In this document: piece after piece, positions 8,264 to 22,200 of the stretch
Position numbering within the stretch: the first letter of the stretch is position 1
Layout of the letters: the number at the start of each line of letters is the position of its first letter
Source: Terfezia claveryi
Taxonomy: Eukaryota > Ascomycota > Pezizomycetes > Pezizales > Pezizaceae
Direction: 5' to 3'
NCBI GenBank assembly: GCA_015179025.1
Contig: WHUX01000028.1
Span: 124,001-188,000, forward strand
DNA length: 64,000 nt
The notes under the pieces: generated by a model
Told to the model about the DNA's origin: nothing
Seen by the model: only the letters and a program-made list of their open reading frames with translations
Database searches by the model: none
Position numbers and translations under genes: made by a program

Positions 8264-10989
8264 ATGCTTTTCCAACAGTTGGATTCAGCATAGGGTTAAG
8301 TACGTGCGGAACGAGGAGCATGCACGGCCACGCTCCGCCCCCAATTTTGAGACTCGAATTCAATTGAGATTGCGATAGCTTACCCGTGAAATTTTTTGAG
8401 GGATTTTACAGTGTATTTTCTCATTGGATATCGGGTAGAAGGGTTGATCACAAGGTGGGGGAGAGGAGCTTCACCCTTCATCCACAAAATCCGAACCAGA
8501 CCTTTAGAACCTGGTTAAGGTACATACAACCTTATTCTCCACTATCAAACACACCTTATCAGATCACCAAGTCACTCTGCGGAGACAGCAAGACCATAAC
8601 GCTATTTTCACACTGATTTAAGGGAAGAATTACCCTGAACAACTTGTGTGGAACTGCTCCTAGAAACGACATATAGACTCATCGTGGGCTTATCTGAGTG
8701 CTCCTGATTGATTATTATATCAAACCGCAGCCGGCAGGTCGTATTGATTGATAGGTAGGTCCCGTTTATTATATAATCACTGGTATTGGCAGGAGGTGCA
8801 TCCTGAACTAAATTGAGTCAGATCATTAACTGCTACTGCATATTTAACTACACGTACGTATGACGTTTATAGTATACGTTGATTGCCCCTTTTATAGATT
8901 CCGGACTACTGCATATATTGGCGAACAAGACGCCCTGTCGTTTTACTCAAAACAACGAGCCGAGACAGGGGGTCTTGCTGTGGTCGCTCGCAAGTTTATG
9001 AGACTGGATTATCCTGGGTTTCAACCCGTAAACCAGGGCGCAGAAGTTAGATATCTGGTTGGTCATCCCTGCGTTCGCGAAGTTAATTTCTATTCCAAAG
9101 TGATTACGTGATTACGGTACAAGTTGCAATTACGCTTGAGTGACGCACCACTCCAAATTCGAACTAGCGCATATATAGCGAGTACGGACGGATAGGCCAC
9201 CGTTTGGAATATGGCAGGACTGGGCCCCCCTAACACCCTAGTCTGCAAAATGATGTACAGTGCGTTGGCGAAAGTTATTGCACACACCCCCTTGCGTATG
9301 CTATGTTTACATGTACCTATGACAACGGGACAGGTCCAAAAATTGGAATGGCAAATATCTCAGCTTGCGTATAAGGTCCTATGAACCAGTACAAATCATA
9401 TCGTACATTACATGCCATAACTATCGCCCGGTATTATATATATAAACAATATCGGAATGTCTCTCTGGCAAAAAAACTCGTACCTTGCATAAAAGCGGCC
9501 TGAACCGGTTTACAACTTAGGCCTCTTTATGTATGTACATAGATAGGAGTACGGGATATTTTGCCACCCGACTGCACATAACGGTCTGGGTGATTACGCC
9601 GGCAACCCACATATACATGTGGGACTAGAACATTAATAGATCCTTATATAGGTATGTAGGGAGATCCTACTATATCTGGTAGTCTCGCATTCATATCTTG
9701 CTTGGTACAACTACAAAGGTAGTATGTGCATGTACTGTGCGTACATAATCCTAAATGAATAGGACTGAAGTTACACATCACCAGACCTTATCAGCGGACA
9801 TCGGGATCCGAAGAGGGTGACCTTGGTTATTCCGATCGCTGTTCTTAATGTGGCTGGAGCGGTAATAATAACTCTAATTATAGTTACCATGTTGCATTCA
9901 TATATTTGCATACGCATGTAATCCTGCTGCTGATGCATCAATGCCAGGATAGTTCTCTTTAAGGCCAGCATAAGTCTTTGATTATGTACACCAATTCAAC
10001 AACCTACGCAAGCACATACATATATCCTAACGTTTAAATGGAAATTAAGCAATCCCCAACAGAAAATTAAGGACCCAGGGTTATCGAGAACACCTAACAG
10101 GTCAAGACTTACTTCTTACCCGCGGATGCTACCCGCGAGTTTGGTACTCTCGGAAATCTGTATATTTAGGTAAACTAGTGAATTTTCCTGAGACATACAG
10201 TACCTATTGGCTTGGGAGTCTTCCAGCTTTGAATCCATATGGAATTAGAGCACGAGGAATAAATTATCGGAAGCCATCTTTGTCCTAGTAGAGCGCTTCG
10301 AATTCGAATACACATGACTACTTACCTATGTATTGTACCTTCTTAAATACTGTTAATTGTGGAAGCTGTTGAAGGTGATTTTGATCTCTACGATTCTATG
10401 AAAATATTGAATTTTTCTAAGTATCTCACACACCTGACAGCGCTTCCGACACAACCGTTTTACAATCTGACATTTTTTTGGGGTGTTCTGCATGCACCCT
10501 AGCCTATTGCGCTGCACTGATTGCCATCCAATCTCCTCTCATCTCCCTAGATGTCCATGATAAATCCTTAGATCATCCAGACTAAGTCAACAATCTCGCA
10601 AAACAAGGGGAGCGGTCGTGACCTGCACCATTATACTTGACACCACGACGGCTGAAAAGGTTAAAACTGAGGAGGTTCCCATGCCTTTGCATGTCGATGT
10701 ATATCTTATGGCCTCAGATATTGGAATGCATGAAACCCTGCCTTAGTCTGATTTCCCCAGATACAGTCGCGACTGCAGATATCCACTCCCTCGAATGACC
10801 TTGCATTAGAGCAGGTAATAAGTACGGTTAAACGAGGGGTACCCTGCTACTATAGGTATATATTATGGAGCAAGCTTCTGTTTAATTTTTTTTTTTTTTT
10901 TTTTGGGGGGGGCGCTGAAGCGGAAGGTGTCTGGAGCTATATTCTTTGCCCTGCAGAATACTCCGGATCCAGAAGCATCTAAACAAATC

Positions 10990-13143
10990 ATGGCCCAAGA
11001 AGCTTGTGATATTATCATGAGCTCCAGGTCTAGCACTGCCAGTCCTCAAGATACCCTCGTCTCCTTCCCTATTACATGTACAGCTCATCCCCGCTCACCT
11101 CGCCCCTCAATCGAGTCTCTCCCAGACGGCAATGGACGGAATTCACCTACCCCAACAACATCGGATCATACTTGCCAGTATATCTATCTCGAATGGAACT
11201 CCCAAATTCCCGAAGATGAGATCTCAGGATTACCTACTTCGATCAAACGGTACACGGATCCATTTGCATGGAGTAAAGGCCAGAAGAAATGGACATTATT
11301 CCTGGCTTGTGGGTCGACGTTTTTGGCGGCTCTTTGTCCTGGCGCATATACGGCGGGGTTAGATGAGATGATGGAGGAGTGGCATGTGAGCAGGCTAGTG
11401 TTGTTGGGGGCGTTTTCAGTGTTTGCGGTCGGGTTTGCTACGGCGCCGATGTTTCTGGCACCATTGAGCGAGGTATGTGTTTTTCAGAGCTACAACAAAA
11501 TATCTATGTGTGGGGTGACTCTATTACATCGTGTTGCACACTGAGACCTTAGATGCTATAGGTATATGGAAGGTGGCCGGTGTTTATATCGACACTCGCA
11601 CTTGTAAATGGTAAGAGTCTTACACCTTCGACCTGAGTTCCTAGGGATTTGACTTTATTTTATTTCCAGTCTGCCATCTGGGTACTGCACTCTGCACCAA
11701 TATTCCAGGATTATATTTAGGCCGATTTTTCGTCGGAGTTGGAACATCAACATTCAGTACGATGGTACTTCACCAGTTCATAGCTTGTGCCCAAAATCAA
11801 TCTAACACCCATCTTCTAAACAGATTGGCGGTGTAATTTCAGACATTTACCACACCGACTCCCGCAGCATCCCAATGTCAATCTTCACCACGACTGTGCT
11901 ATCAGGAACAGCCATAGGGCCCACAATATTTTCGTTGATTGTTGTACATCTAGGCTGGAGGTGGACCAATTGGTTCCAGCTGATAATCAACACGGTTAGC
12001 TTCGGTATTTTGTGGTTTGGCCTAAAAGAAACAAGGGGGGATGTTTTATTAAGCAGGAAAGCAATGGCACTTAATGCATGGTTAGACGAACGGGAGAAAA
12101 TTGCTGAAGAGAAGCAGGTAGTAGGTAGAAGGGTGAGGTGGAAGGTGAAGGCAGATGAGACGAAGCAGAGTTTATGGAACATGACCAAGGTGTCTTTGAC
12201 GAGACCTTTTCGTGAGTTTCCTTCCCTATTTTCAGAAGAAGAACGAGCTGAGGCTGATGGTGGTTTGTAGATTTGCTATTCACAGAACTAGTCGTGTTCT
12301 GGTTTAGTATGTGGACGGCGTTTGCATGGGGTGTACTTTATCTGTGAGTAGCTTTCTGAATATTACTCTTAGGGGTGCCGTTAACAAGTATCATAGCTTT
12401 CTGGAAAGCATCCCATTGGTCTTCAAGGAAACGTATGCCTTTGACCTTATACAGATTGGATTAGTATTCCTAGGTAAGAAAACTACTTACCTTCACCAAG
12501 CCTACCTCGCGTGCATCCTGACATAGAACACCCCTCCCCCTCTCTTAGCTCTCTTCGTTGGCGCGATCATGGGGAACATCCTTACCATTCTTATCGAATA
12601 CCTCACCGTCACCTACATCCCCAGTACCAACATCCCTGACCCCGAGCGCCGCCTCTACGCCTCCTGTCTACTCTCCATTCTCTTTCCCATCGGTTTGTTC
12701 TGGTACGGCTTCACCGCCTCGCCAAACAACCACTGGATCCTCCCCACTCTTTCTACTGGCTGCGCAACGATCGGGATATATAGCATCTATCTTGCGGTAT
12801 GCAACTATTTTGCAGATATATACCATCGGTATGCAAGTAGTGCGCTGGCAGCGCAGGGATTTAGTAGGAATATGATGGCTGCAGCGTTTCCCTTGATCAC
12901 GGATAAGATGTTCTTGAGGCTGGGATTTGCTGGGGCGAGTAGTTTGTTGGGAGGAGTGGCGGTGCTGTTGACGGGGGTACCATGGGCTCTGGTCTTCTGG
13001 GGAGGGAAGATTAGGGCGAGGAGTAACTTCGCGAAGGTAAGTCTCAAAGTCCCGCTTGATATCTTCTCTTCTACTTCAAGACCTATTGGCTTTACTAACG
13101 TTGGTTGATCGTTGGGTGATGTCAGGCCCTAATTCAAGAGTAA
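10990..13143 (+). CDS. MFS transporter, DHA1 / polyamine-drug type
   Basis: Eight exons: 10990-11472, 11562-11610, 11670-11764, 11824-12211, 12271-12343, 12397-12473, 12549-13036, 13126-13143. Splices keep frame and give 556 residues. A polar N-terminal tail of about 90 residues precedes the membrane part, which begins KWTLFLACGSTFLAALCPGAY. Family landmarks are the GLYLGRFFVGVGTSTF segment, TGTAIGP-like SGTAIGPTIFSLIV, GWRWTNWFQ before the central loop, a charged central loop, and LESIPLVFKETYAF in the second half. In the family these proteins are proton antiporters of the plasma membrane that export drugs or polyamines; the substrate cannot be told here. The start at 10990 is chosen because upstream in-frame sequence runs into a T/G homopolymer. 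It stands alone between gene-poor stretches. Confidence 0.85.
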
Positions 13144-16100
13144 CATGTTGATTTAGGAGACGTTCGTGTTTCTCGATCATGAATCTGTCAGTCGTAAGAA
13201 GGAAATATTTTAGCTTGAATGATTTCAACAATGTTAAAAACATGGGTAAGAAATATATTTCTGAGAATGATGACTAGCAAGAGCTTTAGAAACACTTCCA
13301 AATTAGAATTATACAGTAGTGGTTGAGGTGCATTGACTTGATCAGGGTAACGGCTGAAATACCATATTAAATCCGCTTACCTATGGGATCCCCCTACGGG
13401 CATGTCCTCAGATCTGAGTAGTTGCAGTTTCAAAGTAGAAAAATAACAGTAAGAAGGAAACTGTTTTTTTTTTTTTTTGAGGGAAAGAACACTATTTAGG
13501 TGAAATAACGGTGTCTTACTGTATTAGGGCTTAATGTTTTGCATTGATATGATTCGGTCCTTAAAGAATTTACCCTGAACTTGACCCAATGCTCGAGGCC
13601 TTTTTTTTTTTTTTTTTTTTTTTTGGGGGGGGGTTTCTGTCTGTTCATCATTCATTACTCGGATTCAAATTATTCTAGTTTATAGGAAAGACTATATCGT
13701 CTGCTAGATTATCTAGCCCCCAAGGTGATAAGAAACCTATGATCTGCGTGATGTGCGTGATATACGGATGATGCATGATGATTGGGTTTCTGTTAGGGTC
13801 ATATTCATCTATACATAAGCAAAACGTACAGTAAAGAAGCAAATAATGTCCATGAATTCAGCCACTGGCCATTTAATCATCTCGCTTCTCTGAGATCCGG
13901 TAGGTTGGTTGCGCTTTCTCTTATTTTCCCGCAGTTGTCATTGTCTGGAATTATGGTGGAGGTAATTCTGTTTCTGACCGCCGCAATTAGAGGTATCGTA
14001 GCTTCCCAGTCACCAGCATTCCCAATGAGGAGGTTGAGTCATCGCAGTAGAGATTCACGGCGCGAAGATATTTATGGAGTATGTTGCACGTTGGGAAGAT
14101 TTCCAAGTAGCCAGTCCCTACCCATCTCCCTGGTATATATACAATACCATCTCTGCCGCAAGCTCTGCACCACTCTGGGTCCTCGTATGCCTCTTTCATG
14201 TTTTTCCCCGTTCCATCCCCCACAAGTGGGTATTCCTTGGGATGCGCTGCGTTTTGGGCCAACGCACATTCACAAAGGGGGTTTCGTAGTCCGTTTATTG
14301 CTTGGTTGCTCCACTGCCGGTCTTTCGGAAGAATAGGGAACTTGCTGGATGCCGTTCATATCAAGCCATAGCATCCGCTTGCCCACCCACACTGTCTCCC
14401 TTGCCTTCTGATTTACTATTTCATTCCCTGTCTCCCTGGCCTCAGATTCACTATTTTATTCCCGACCTGCCAATTGTGACCACATCAACATTCTGTCCCT
14501 CCCTAGCACTCTGGAAGCGCTGGTAGCATAGGCCATGGACGACTGGTGAAGCACCCTGATCCGGCTCCAGAGCTAGAATATAATGTTGGCATATTTCTTA
14601 ATACTCGTGTTTTCATGAGCAGGAATCATTTTTAGAATAATTAAGGGTAACTCCCCACTCGAATTTCAATTTTCATCTTAGGGGGATTTTTTTACGAGAT
14701 CTTTAGCCAATCCATCAGACAGCTCCAGTATGCCGTCGCTCGCCCAGGGACATCAAGGGAGGGGTTTATTAAGTATTACCAGCCTAATCCCGGTACTCGC
14801 CGACCGAATACTTGGGTAGATATTTTTCCAGTGCCAAGTACGTTGATGCTTCTACACGTCCCTGGTATGCAAGAGACCAATTTATGCTTGAGCGTGTTGT
14901 GTTAAGGCTATTACAATTGCTAGAGTGTAAGTAACCAGCTGTGATTGTAGCCGGAGTAGCCATCATACCAGCCGCAAAGCCAACCCATATGGTGGGAGAA
15001 CAGTAAGTGCTGTTTGTTCTGCTACAGACCACAGTTGTTTACCTCTGTACCAACACTTGATGGCAACCAGCCTACGGTTGATAGCACTAGCCATAGCAAT
15101 CGTTATCTTTCATTCATATGGTATGGTTTTGAAGAGAGGAATAAATAATAAATAAAAATTCAATGGAATTGGTAAAGGAGAAGCGAATCTGTTGTAAGAG
15201 TCAAGTCGAGTGGATTTTTAGGAACTGAATATCAGCAAGAGAGGCTTTTCGGGCTTTATATATAGGGCAAAGGTGTGAGAGAGCGTTCACGAGGTCTTAC
15301 ATCGGTACAGTAAGTTTCCACTATGGCGTAGTACTACTCTGTCTCTCAAAAAAAACTACGAAATGCCCTGTAGTCACCAAGGTGAAGAAGAAAATTCCAC
15401 TGTGAGTGGACCTTTAAGTTAGGTATCATCCCAACTTCTCTGATATAGTACTCTCTAGAAAACTACAAGGATTGGGGCTGGACTCACTGCCGTTTTGGAA
15501 ATGATTGAGATCCAGAAGGACTTGGGGGGATCCCATTTTGTTCCTTCCTACAATCATGAATAGTTCAAAAGGATGGGAACCATAGTTATTAGTAGTAGAC
15601 AGGTGCCCACTGGCGGGGCTCGGCGACTACTATAAGCATAATTGACTACCACCGGGGAAAACGGGTTCATTGCGTTGGGTTTTATCAATTTATATTTATA
15701 TTTAAATATTTAAAAGTCTTTTGTAATGGTAGAAATGACTGGTAAGAGTACGGAGTACGATACTGGAGAATCTAGAGAACTAGGGCATGTATAGTGGGGC
15801 AAGGACATAATAACCAGAGATTCATATATATAACCACTGCCCCACTTATTCTTACGGACCAAAAGTGATATCTCAGGTGCCGTGTTTATGGCCCTTATAC
15901 TTATATTTAGCATACGTCGCTGATCCCAGGAGAGAGCAAAACCCAAAGTCCAGACTGGTATTCTTATTGGAGTTCAGGGTAAGAGGTTGAGGTTCCCCCT
16001 GGCTTGCGCCAGCTAGCTGGAGTAGGTGAGGGTATGTAGCGCCAAAGAATTTTTATGAATCATATTTCTAAGTCAGGGTATCTCCGTAATCGAAGATTTT

Positions 16101-16741
16101 GGTCGTAGGCAGCGCCATGGTCTGGAAGTGGTATAACTTCCCCCCCAACCCCCCCCCCTCTTGGCTTGGCGCTGCAGAGTCAATGGCGGGTTTTAGGATC
16201 TGATAAAATGTGGGAAAAGTTTCGCCAAGGAACTTCGTTATGCCATTCCGCCCAAACCTTAAAAGACCCGCATGACAGGCCCCTTACATCACATATATGA
16301 CGTTCCATAGACCGGTACGCCTTCAGATGTTCGGCACATGTACGTCCAATCGTCCACTTAGTAGGTTTTGGTTGATTAGGTAGTAATGGTCCTGATGGCT
16401 CTGAAGTCAGAATTGCTTGAAATGGAAATTTGTCGGGCTTGGCGGATGGTTGGTTTTTCCCTATATAAGGGTCTCTTTTCTCGACTGAATCTTGACCATT
16501 TTATCTCCCGTCTCCATTTCATCTCCCGTCTCCTCTACCGTTTCATCTCGGCTTGGGTACTCTACCAGTCTCGAAACTCTTTCTCGACTGAAGATTGACC
16601 GTTTCATCTCCCGTTTCATCTCGCTCACTACTCCCGCACGATAGGAGGAAACGAACGTAGGAGTATTATCCACATTTACGGTGAGTTTGGTGATTACCCA
16701 AATAAAACGCTGTTCACTAACGGATGATTCAATAGCTAGTC
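13144..16741. other. Intergenic stretch, no gene recognised
   Basis: Contains T-runs at about 13466-13482 and 13602-13624 (the second followed by a G-run), a C-run near 16141-16160, and only short open frames with no recognisable motif. The last 260 bases hold imperfect repeats and the probable promoter and 5' UTR of the next gene. Confidence 0.4.
16478..16614 (+). repeat. Imperfect direct repeat upstream of the small nuclease-like gene
   Basis: CTCGACTGAATCTTGACC...ATCTCCCGT (16478-16511) returns as CTCGACTGAAGATTGACC...ATCTCCCGT (16582-16614), with extra copies of TTTCATCTCCCGTCTC between them. TATATAAGG at about 16462-16470 may be the TATA box of the following gene. Confidence 0.55.
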
Positions 16742-17296
16742 ATGGCGTGGGATGCTCACACCCGCAAACAATTTGCAACTGCTTTACCGCAAGGGGAATT
16801 CGATGAGTCAAAGTTCTATGGTCCCTACAATGGACTCCTGAACGACCTGTTTTCGAAAGCTGAAGATTTCATGGTGGTTCCCCAATACAAGCGTTCGGAA
16901 CTCTCTCAAACTTCCGTCGACTTTACTACAGTTTTCATTGTTAGACACAACGATCACCCTGTTTTTTTCTTGGAGATCAAGCCTGCAGGACATCTTCAGC
17001 ACAATTCTTCTCGGGAAGCGGCGGATCTGCAAATGCGTGAATGGTTCCGAATTTTGTTTGATGATGTCCAAATACCCATAATGTACGGAGTCAGTGCCAT
17101 AGGCACGAGGCTCTGTATTTATTCATGGAACAAAGAGACCCGGCGCATCACACCTAATGCGATCCCAATCGACCAAAATGTCACTAGTGACACAGCTCCC
17201 GCAGCGCGCTGGAACCTCGAGCTGATGACGGCTGAGGGTGAACAACGGCTGAGGGAGGTTGTACGTCACGTGAAGGAGATGTCAGGTCAGATTTGA
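16742..17296 (+). CDS. Small conserved-looking protein, possible PD-(D/E)XK nuclease fold
   Basis: A single coding exon of 184 residues from ATG 16742. A likely 5' UTR intron lies just upstream: GTGAGT at 16681, a CACTAAC branch site and AATAG ending at 16735. The centre reads VDFTTVFIVRHNDHPVFFLEIKPAG; the D followed about 20 residues later by E-x-K, on two predicted beta strands, is the arrangement of PD-(D/E)XK nucleases, and an acidic helix precedes it. I do not recognise a named family. A nuclease or a nuclease-like fold used for DNA or protein binding is an inference. The C-terminus is helical and charged. No neighbour gives a hint of function. Confidence 0.65.
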   Translation: MAWDAHTRKQFATALPQGEFDESKFYGPYNGLLNDLFSKAEDFMVVPQYKRSELSQTSVDFTTVFIVRHNDHPVFFLEIKPAGHLQHNSSREAADLQMREWFRILFDDVQIPIMYGVSAIGTRLCIYSWNKETRRITPNAIPIDQNVTSDTAPAARWNLELMTAEGEQRLREVVRHVKEMSGQI

Positions 17297-19242
17297 AGGT
17301 TTGTTCTGTCCGATTTTAAGTTAAAAACCTGGCTGATAGTATTAAGAATACATAGCGATGAACATCATGGATTGAAGCGTGGGGCTGATTGAGAAGGACA
17401 TTGAGAATAGCTTTTTTGTTTCACGGTGGGGTTATGTAGTTTTAACAATTCTATTATTTGTTTTACGGTGGGGTTATGTAGTTTTAACAATTCTATTATT
17501 TGCTTTAACGTTACCTAGAGTAATTACCGTATTATTTCGAGTAATTGGCTAGTAGCGTGTTCAGAGCTGCAACTGTCGGTAAAAATTATCACACTGAAGA
17601 AGGCAAAGTACCGCATACCGACATGTTGAACAAACACAACAAATCAACCTCATCGGAGGCAAAGTTTGATGTAGATAGTAAACTTGAAGTGTTTCGCCTT
17701 GCCTTCACCACAATGAGGTTCATTTATTTTATCTATGCTTAAGTCTGTTGGTGTATAGTGTTTGGGGGGCACCAAGCTAGTGCAAGCCAGACTATCCCCG
17801 CCTGGCACCCCCAGAGCCAGTGGTAGATCAAGAATCTGATATGACCTTATCACCATGAGAGCTAGCAAGTGCACCCTAATCAGATTCTGAAACTGAAGAG
17901 TAACCCTTCACTTCTTGGCACCACAGTGTTAATAGATCTGATTAGGCTGGGAGTTGTATTGTGATCTTGGGTGCACATAATCTTATCGACATAGTAGATC
18001 ATGAGATAAGGATGAATATACCCCTAATCTGATTTTAGCCTCAGGAAATGAATTTCCTCCCCTCTAGCTCTTCAACCCTGCCTTTATTGGAGGTAAATTC
18101 ATTGCCCGTTTTCATTCTAACTAGTCTATGACGAGGGCTCCACATCCCCTCCCACTCCCCAAGCTACTACAACTTCTCCCTCCTCTCTTACTATTACCCG
18201 CCGTACCAAGGTATTTCACGTGTGCTAGATTCCCACGCTGACAACAGTACAGTTCAGGGTAACTACTTGCCGCACGCAATTTTTTTCTTCTAAAAAAAAT
18301 AAACTCAGTAGACATATACACCTTCCTTCGAGGAGGTATGACGAGCCAACCAGGTTATCGTAATGGTGCTAATGCTTAACCCCTTAGATTCTTCCAGTTT
18401 TCGATTGAAAAAAAAACAGAAAGAAAGGAAGATCGAAAGCCACTCCAGTACAATCCACAGGATAATTCGGTTTTCTTGGATTTAGATGAATCTTTAGCTA
18501 CTGTACATCGGATTATGAAGAGGACGACAAAACAATTGACTACAGACGGCTACGGCAGTGTAATCTGACTGACGAATCTATTATTGGCAAAATCATTCCA
18601 CATTAGCTAGAGGTTTTTTTGGAAAGGAAAAAGAAATAAAAAAATTTACCACATCAACCTGCATGTCAGGGTAACTCAACCCCTTAAAAAGGAAAACAGA
18701 GAACCAAGTCACCCGATTCAACTCCCAGCCTCGAACAAGGCGTTTTCATCTCCCATAGTATTGAATCATATTTCAAGTAACTAGGGCCACTTACGCTTAT
18801 GTAGAAAGCAGTAACCATCGCAATCTGGACGAATATAACCACCAAATAATTCAACGATAACGCGTGCCTATACAATTATGTAAACCACAATGTACAAAAA
18901 TAAAAACTCAGCACACATGAAACAAAGTGACATGGTATACAAAAAGAGAAAGAGAAAAAACACCCCGATCCAGCCCAGTCCCATACCAAACTAACGCAAA
19001 AACACAGAATACAGTGAAGAAGTTTCAAAACAATAAACCGCAAAACGAGGATGAGGGTAGAGTTAAAAAGTACCAGAGCCCAACAGAACAAATTTTCGCT
19101 CTTTGACTCTCCTGAAATACCCAATCAATTCCGATCCTAATCCTGACCCACTTTCAGTAAACGATGAACAAGTTCTTAAAACTTCCAACCCATACACAAA
19201 CACCGTTCCTTTCAGTCCCACACCATTCCTTTCGCACAGTTC
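17297..19242. other. Intergenic stretch with 42-bp tandem duplication
   Basis: Holds the direct repeat at 17418-17501 and short inverted copies of CTAATCAGAT / ATCTGATTAG at about 17877-17950. No coding region is supported. Bases 18880-19240 are the downstream flank of the kinesin gene. Confidence 0.4.
17418..17501 (+). repeat. 42-bp tandem duplication
   Basis: GTTTCACGGTGGGGTTATGT...ATTATTT is followed directly by a copy that differs at one base (GTTTTACGG). It lies about 120 bases after the stop codon of the nuclease-like gene, probably in or near its 3' UTR. Confidence 0.9.
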
Positions 19243-22200
19243 CTATACATTTCCTGCCCCTCTCCGCCTAGTAGAAGGAACATTATTTTCCCCATCCTTC
19301 CCCTTCCCCCCCAACCTCCTCAACTTCTTCTCCACAGTCTGCTTCTTCAACGGCGGCTGAGAATCCAACAAGGTCCCCGTAGCAGGCTGAGTGACTGAAG
19401 TCGGAGTAATTCCCATCCTATAGGTACCCACATCTACGTTTGGATTCAATTCTTTCAGTCCAACCTTTCCCGCGGGCTTGACGGATTTCCCAGAGACCTG
19501 CCGGACCCCGTGATGGGTAAACGTGTGGGTGTTGATGCTAGAATTGACAAGAGGTTCTGAGGCGACGATGGTGTCAGTAGGTGCAAATTGAACTGGAGAT
19601 GATTCACGTAATGACGGGATGGCAGTCGTATCTGCCAATAGGGAAGGTGCGTGTGTTACGTGTGTTGATGATATAGTAGGAGAAAGAACCGCGTCCCCGA
19701 CCTCTTTCATTTGTTGATCCATATCCCCCCCATTTACGGGTGTTGTTTCACCCGACTTGAACTCCACCTCAACAGCACCAAAGAGATGTGCTGTTGTTGT
19801 TGATATAGGAGGTCCTTGTACCTTAGATGTAGGGCCGAACCCAAACCTCCCCCGCCGCTCCTTCTCCTTCCTTAGATTCGCCAAAATCTCTTCATGCGGC
19901 TCGGTCCGAGGAAGCTTGTTGGGGTAGTTATAACTCCTCTTCCTCGGTGAAGCACCAGTAGAGCTATATTCCGCGAACTTTGATCCACTGATGTGAGACC
20001 TGAGAATTGCCAATGGTTGTTGTGCGTTGATTGCGAAAGGTCCAATTGATGACTTGATCTCATCAGTTTGAGTTTCCATATCCCTTCCGAAATCCTCCAC
20101 GTCAACCTTCATCTCATCCACCTCAGCCGATAGGGTGCCATAAGAGCCCTCAGTAGTGTTCGCCAACCTGCCGAAGGTTTCGGTGAATCGTTCATGGTGA
20201 CCCTCATTCTCTGCCCTTGCCGTCGAAACAAATCCATCTAGTGCACGCATCTTTCCATCAATCTGTTCAATTTGCTCTTCGACGAGCTTGGTCGTGTGCC
20301 CATGTGCAGCTTGCGTCGTGTTCTGGATCCTCTCAGAGTACTCCTCTACTTGTTCCCAATCTTGCACTAATTTCGTCTTGAGATTCTCCCTACTAGCGAT
20401 CAGCTCAGACAGATATGTGTCCTCGCTTGCAGTCCAGTCCATCATTCGTTTGTTGTATCCAGAGTTTGCCTCGGCGAACTGGTTATTTGACATGTCGAGG
20501 TCACCTCGTACTAGTGCTATTCGGTTACTTAACCTTCTTCGCTCTTCCTCGGCGTTCGCGTTGACAAGGGACGTGATTTGGGCAGTAATATGCTCGAGCA
20601 TTCGTTGGCGCTCTGCGTCACTGCGTTCTTTTTCTTCAGCTATAATTGAATTGAGCTTGCTGGAAGTTTTAGAGCCCGAATCTATAAGACTAGATGCAGT
20701 ACTAGCAAGCTCAAGGCGCAATTTTTCGATTTCGGCTTGCTTTGCCGTCATGTGCTTTTGTGTGTTATCAAATCTGATCTTGAACTCCCTGCCGAGCTCA
20801 CTATAGGATCGGTGGAGCTAAACGTTTGTCAGAGTCCGTCATCAATCATTTCCCAGCTCCAGGAACTTACCGCTTGTTGAAACTCAGCAAGCTCAGTCAG
20901 TATCTCAGCATTCTTCAACTGCGCAGCGTGATTCATTTCCCGTAAACCTTCTCCAATGTGGTCTTTGACCTCCTCCCTCAGAATCTTGAGCCCCTCAAAG
21001 ACCTCGTTGAGTGCATCCTTGTTCTGCCCCATACCCAACAATAACTGCTCCTTGCCACTACTAAATTCCTCCACGGTGCTTTGTATCTTCACCTGTGTAG
21101 CCTCCATCTTTTTGACCAGCCCATCAACAATAAACTCCCGTGCTCTTGTAGACCACACCTCAATCAGCCGGGTATGCAATTCAGTATGGTCTTTGATCAT
21201 ACCTTCCACCAGTTGCGTCACATCCTGGACTTGGGTTTGTGATTTCGACCATGCTTCTTTATTTCTTAAATCTAGCTCATGCTTCCGTTGAACCTTCTCC
21301 TGGAGGAGATCAATGTCTGATATGGTCTGGCCCAGGGTCTTCATCAAGCCAGTTCCTATAGTGTCTAATGTACCCTCGGTCTTTTCATGCGCCTGTCGCA
21401 AAGCTGTTTCTTCCACCAAGCTTCGCTGGGTATCCGCCAGAGTTTTCTCTGTCTGCTCTAACGTGCCCTTGGTTCTATCAAGATCCTCCTTCGTATCTTG
21501 CAGAGCAGCTCTCGTTTCGTTGTAGATTTTCATCTTGTGCCGGTGTTCTTCCATTGCCTTGTCGTAGCGGATATTCAGAACCTCTATCTTTCTTCCTTGC
21601 TCCTCCACGTGGACTCTCCGGCTTTCGCTCTCTTCGAGAAGCTTAGTGTAATTCTCCTCATCGAGGAAAACCCCGTTCCTCTGCCTCGTAGCGGCCAGGT
21701 CTGCTTTTAGATGCTCAATTTCGTGGACATATTCCTTGATCAGAGCCTTCTTCGTCATGAGCTGGTTAACCTGAGGCTTGTTCTTGATGTTCTTGGCCCT
21801 AGTAGCATAATCCAGGGTTGACATTGTCTCTTCGAGATTGATCTTTGCCGGGGAGACTGTAGCTATGATACATGTTTTCGTTTGGCCCCCAAGGGAGTCT
21901 TGCAAGAGCCGTGTAAGCTTTGATTCTCTGTTTGTAAATTAGCATTATTTCACCAACGAGGAACAATTAAACACACCTGTAAGGTACATGCGACGCTTTA
22001 TCCACCAAGGCATTGATGACCCTCCCCAAAGTCAACAGACTCTGATTGATCATCCCGGCTTCCCTTGCTCGTTTGTTCTCTGCCCCTGACCGCCCAACGT
22101 TTTCACTACCAGCCAAATCCACCAAGTTCAGCTTTCCGGTCCGTAATATTTCCTCTCCGTCATCGCCCAGCACCTTAACATGTACTGTGATGGTGAAAAC

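Larger units (their letters stand above)
7637..10989. other. Gene-poor stretch before MFS transporter
   Basis: Bases 7637-7855 are the 3' flank shared with tyrosinase copy A. A lone MITE end (7997-8050) and a 13-bp tandem array (8181-8263) follow. From 8300 to 10870 I see only short, unconvincing reading frames and AT-rich DNA; this may be decayed transposon sequence. A T-run joined to a G-run at about 10888-10912 lies just before the transporter start. Confidence 0.4.

Noticed and set aside
2514..13143. Tyrosinase plus MFS transporter as a pigment gene cluster
   Set aside because: The near tyrosinase is dead, more than 3 kb of gene-free DNA lies between, and no other biosynthetic enzyme is present.
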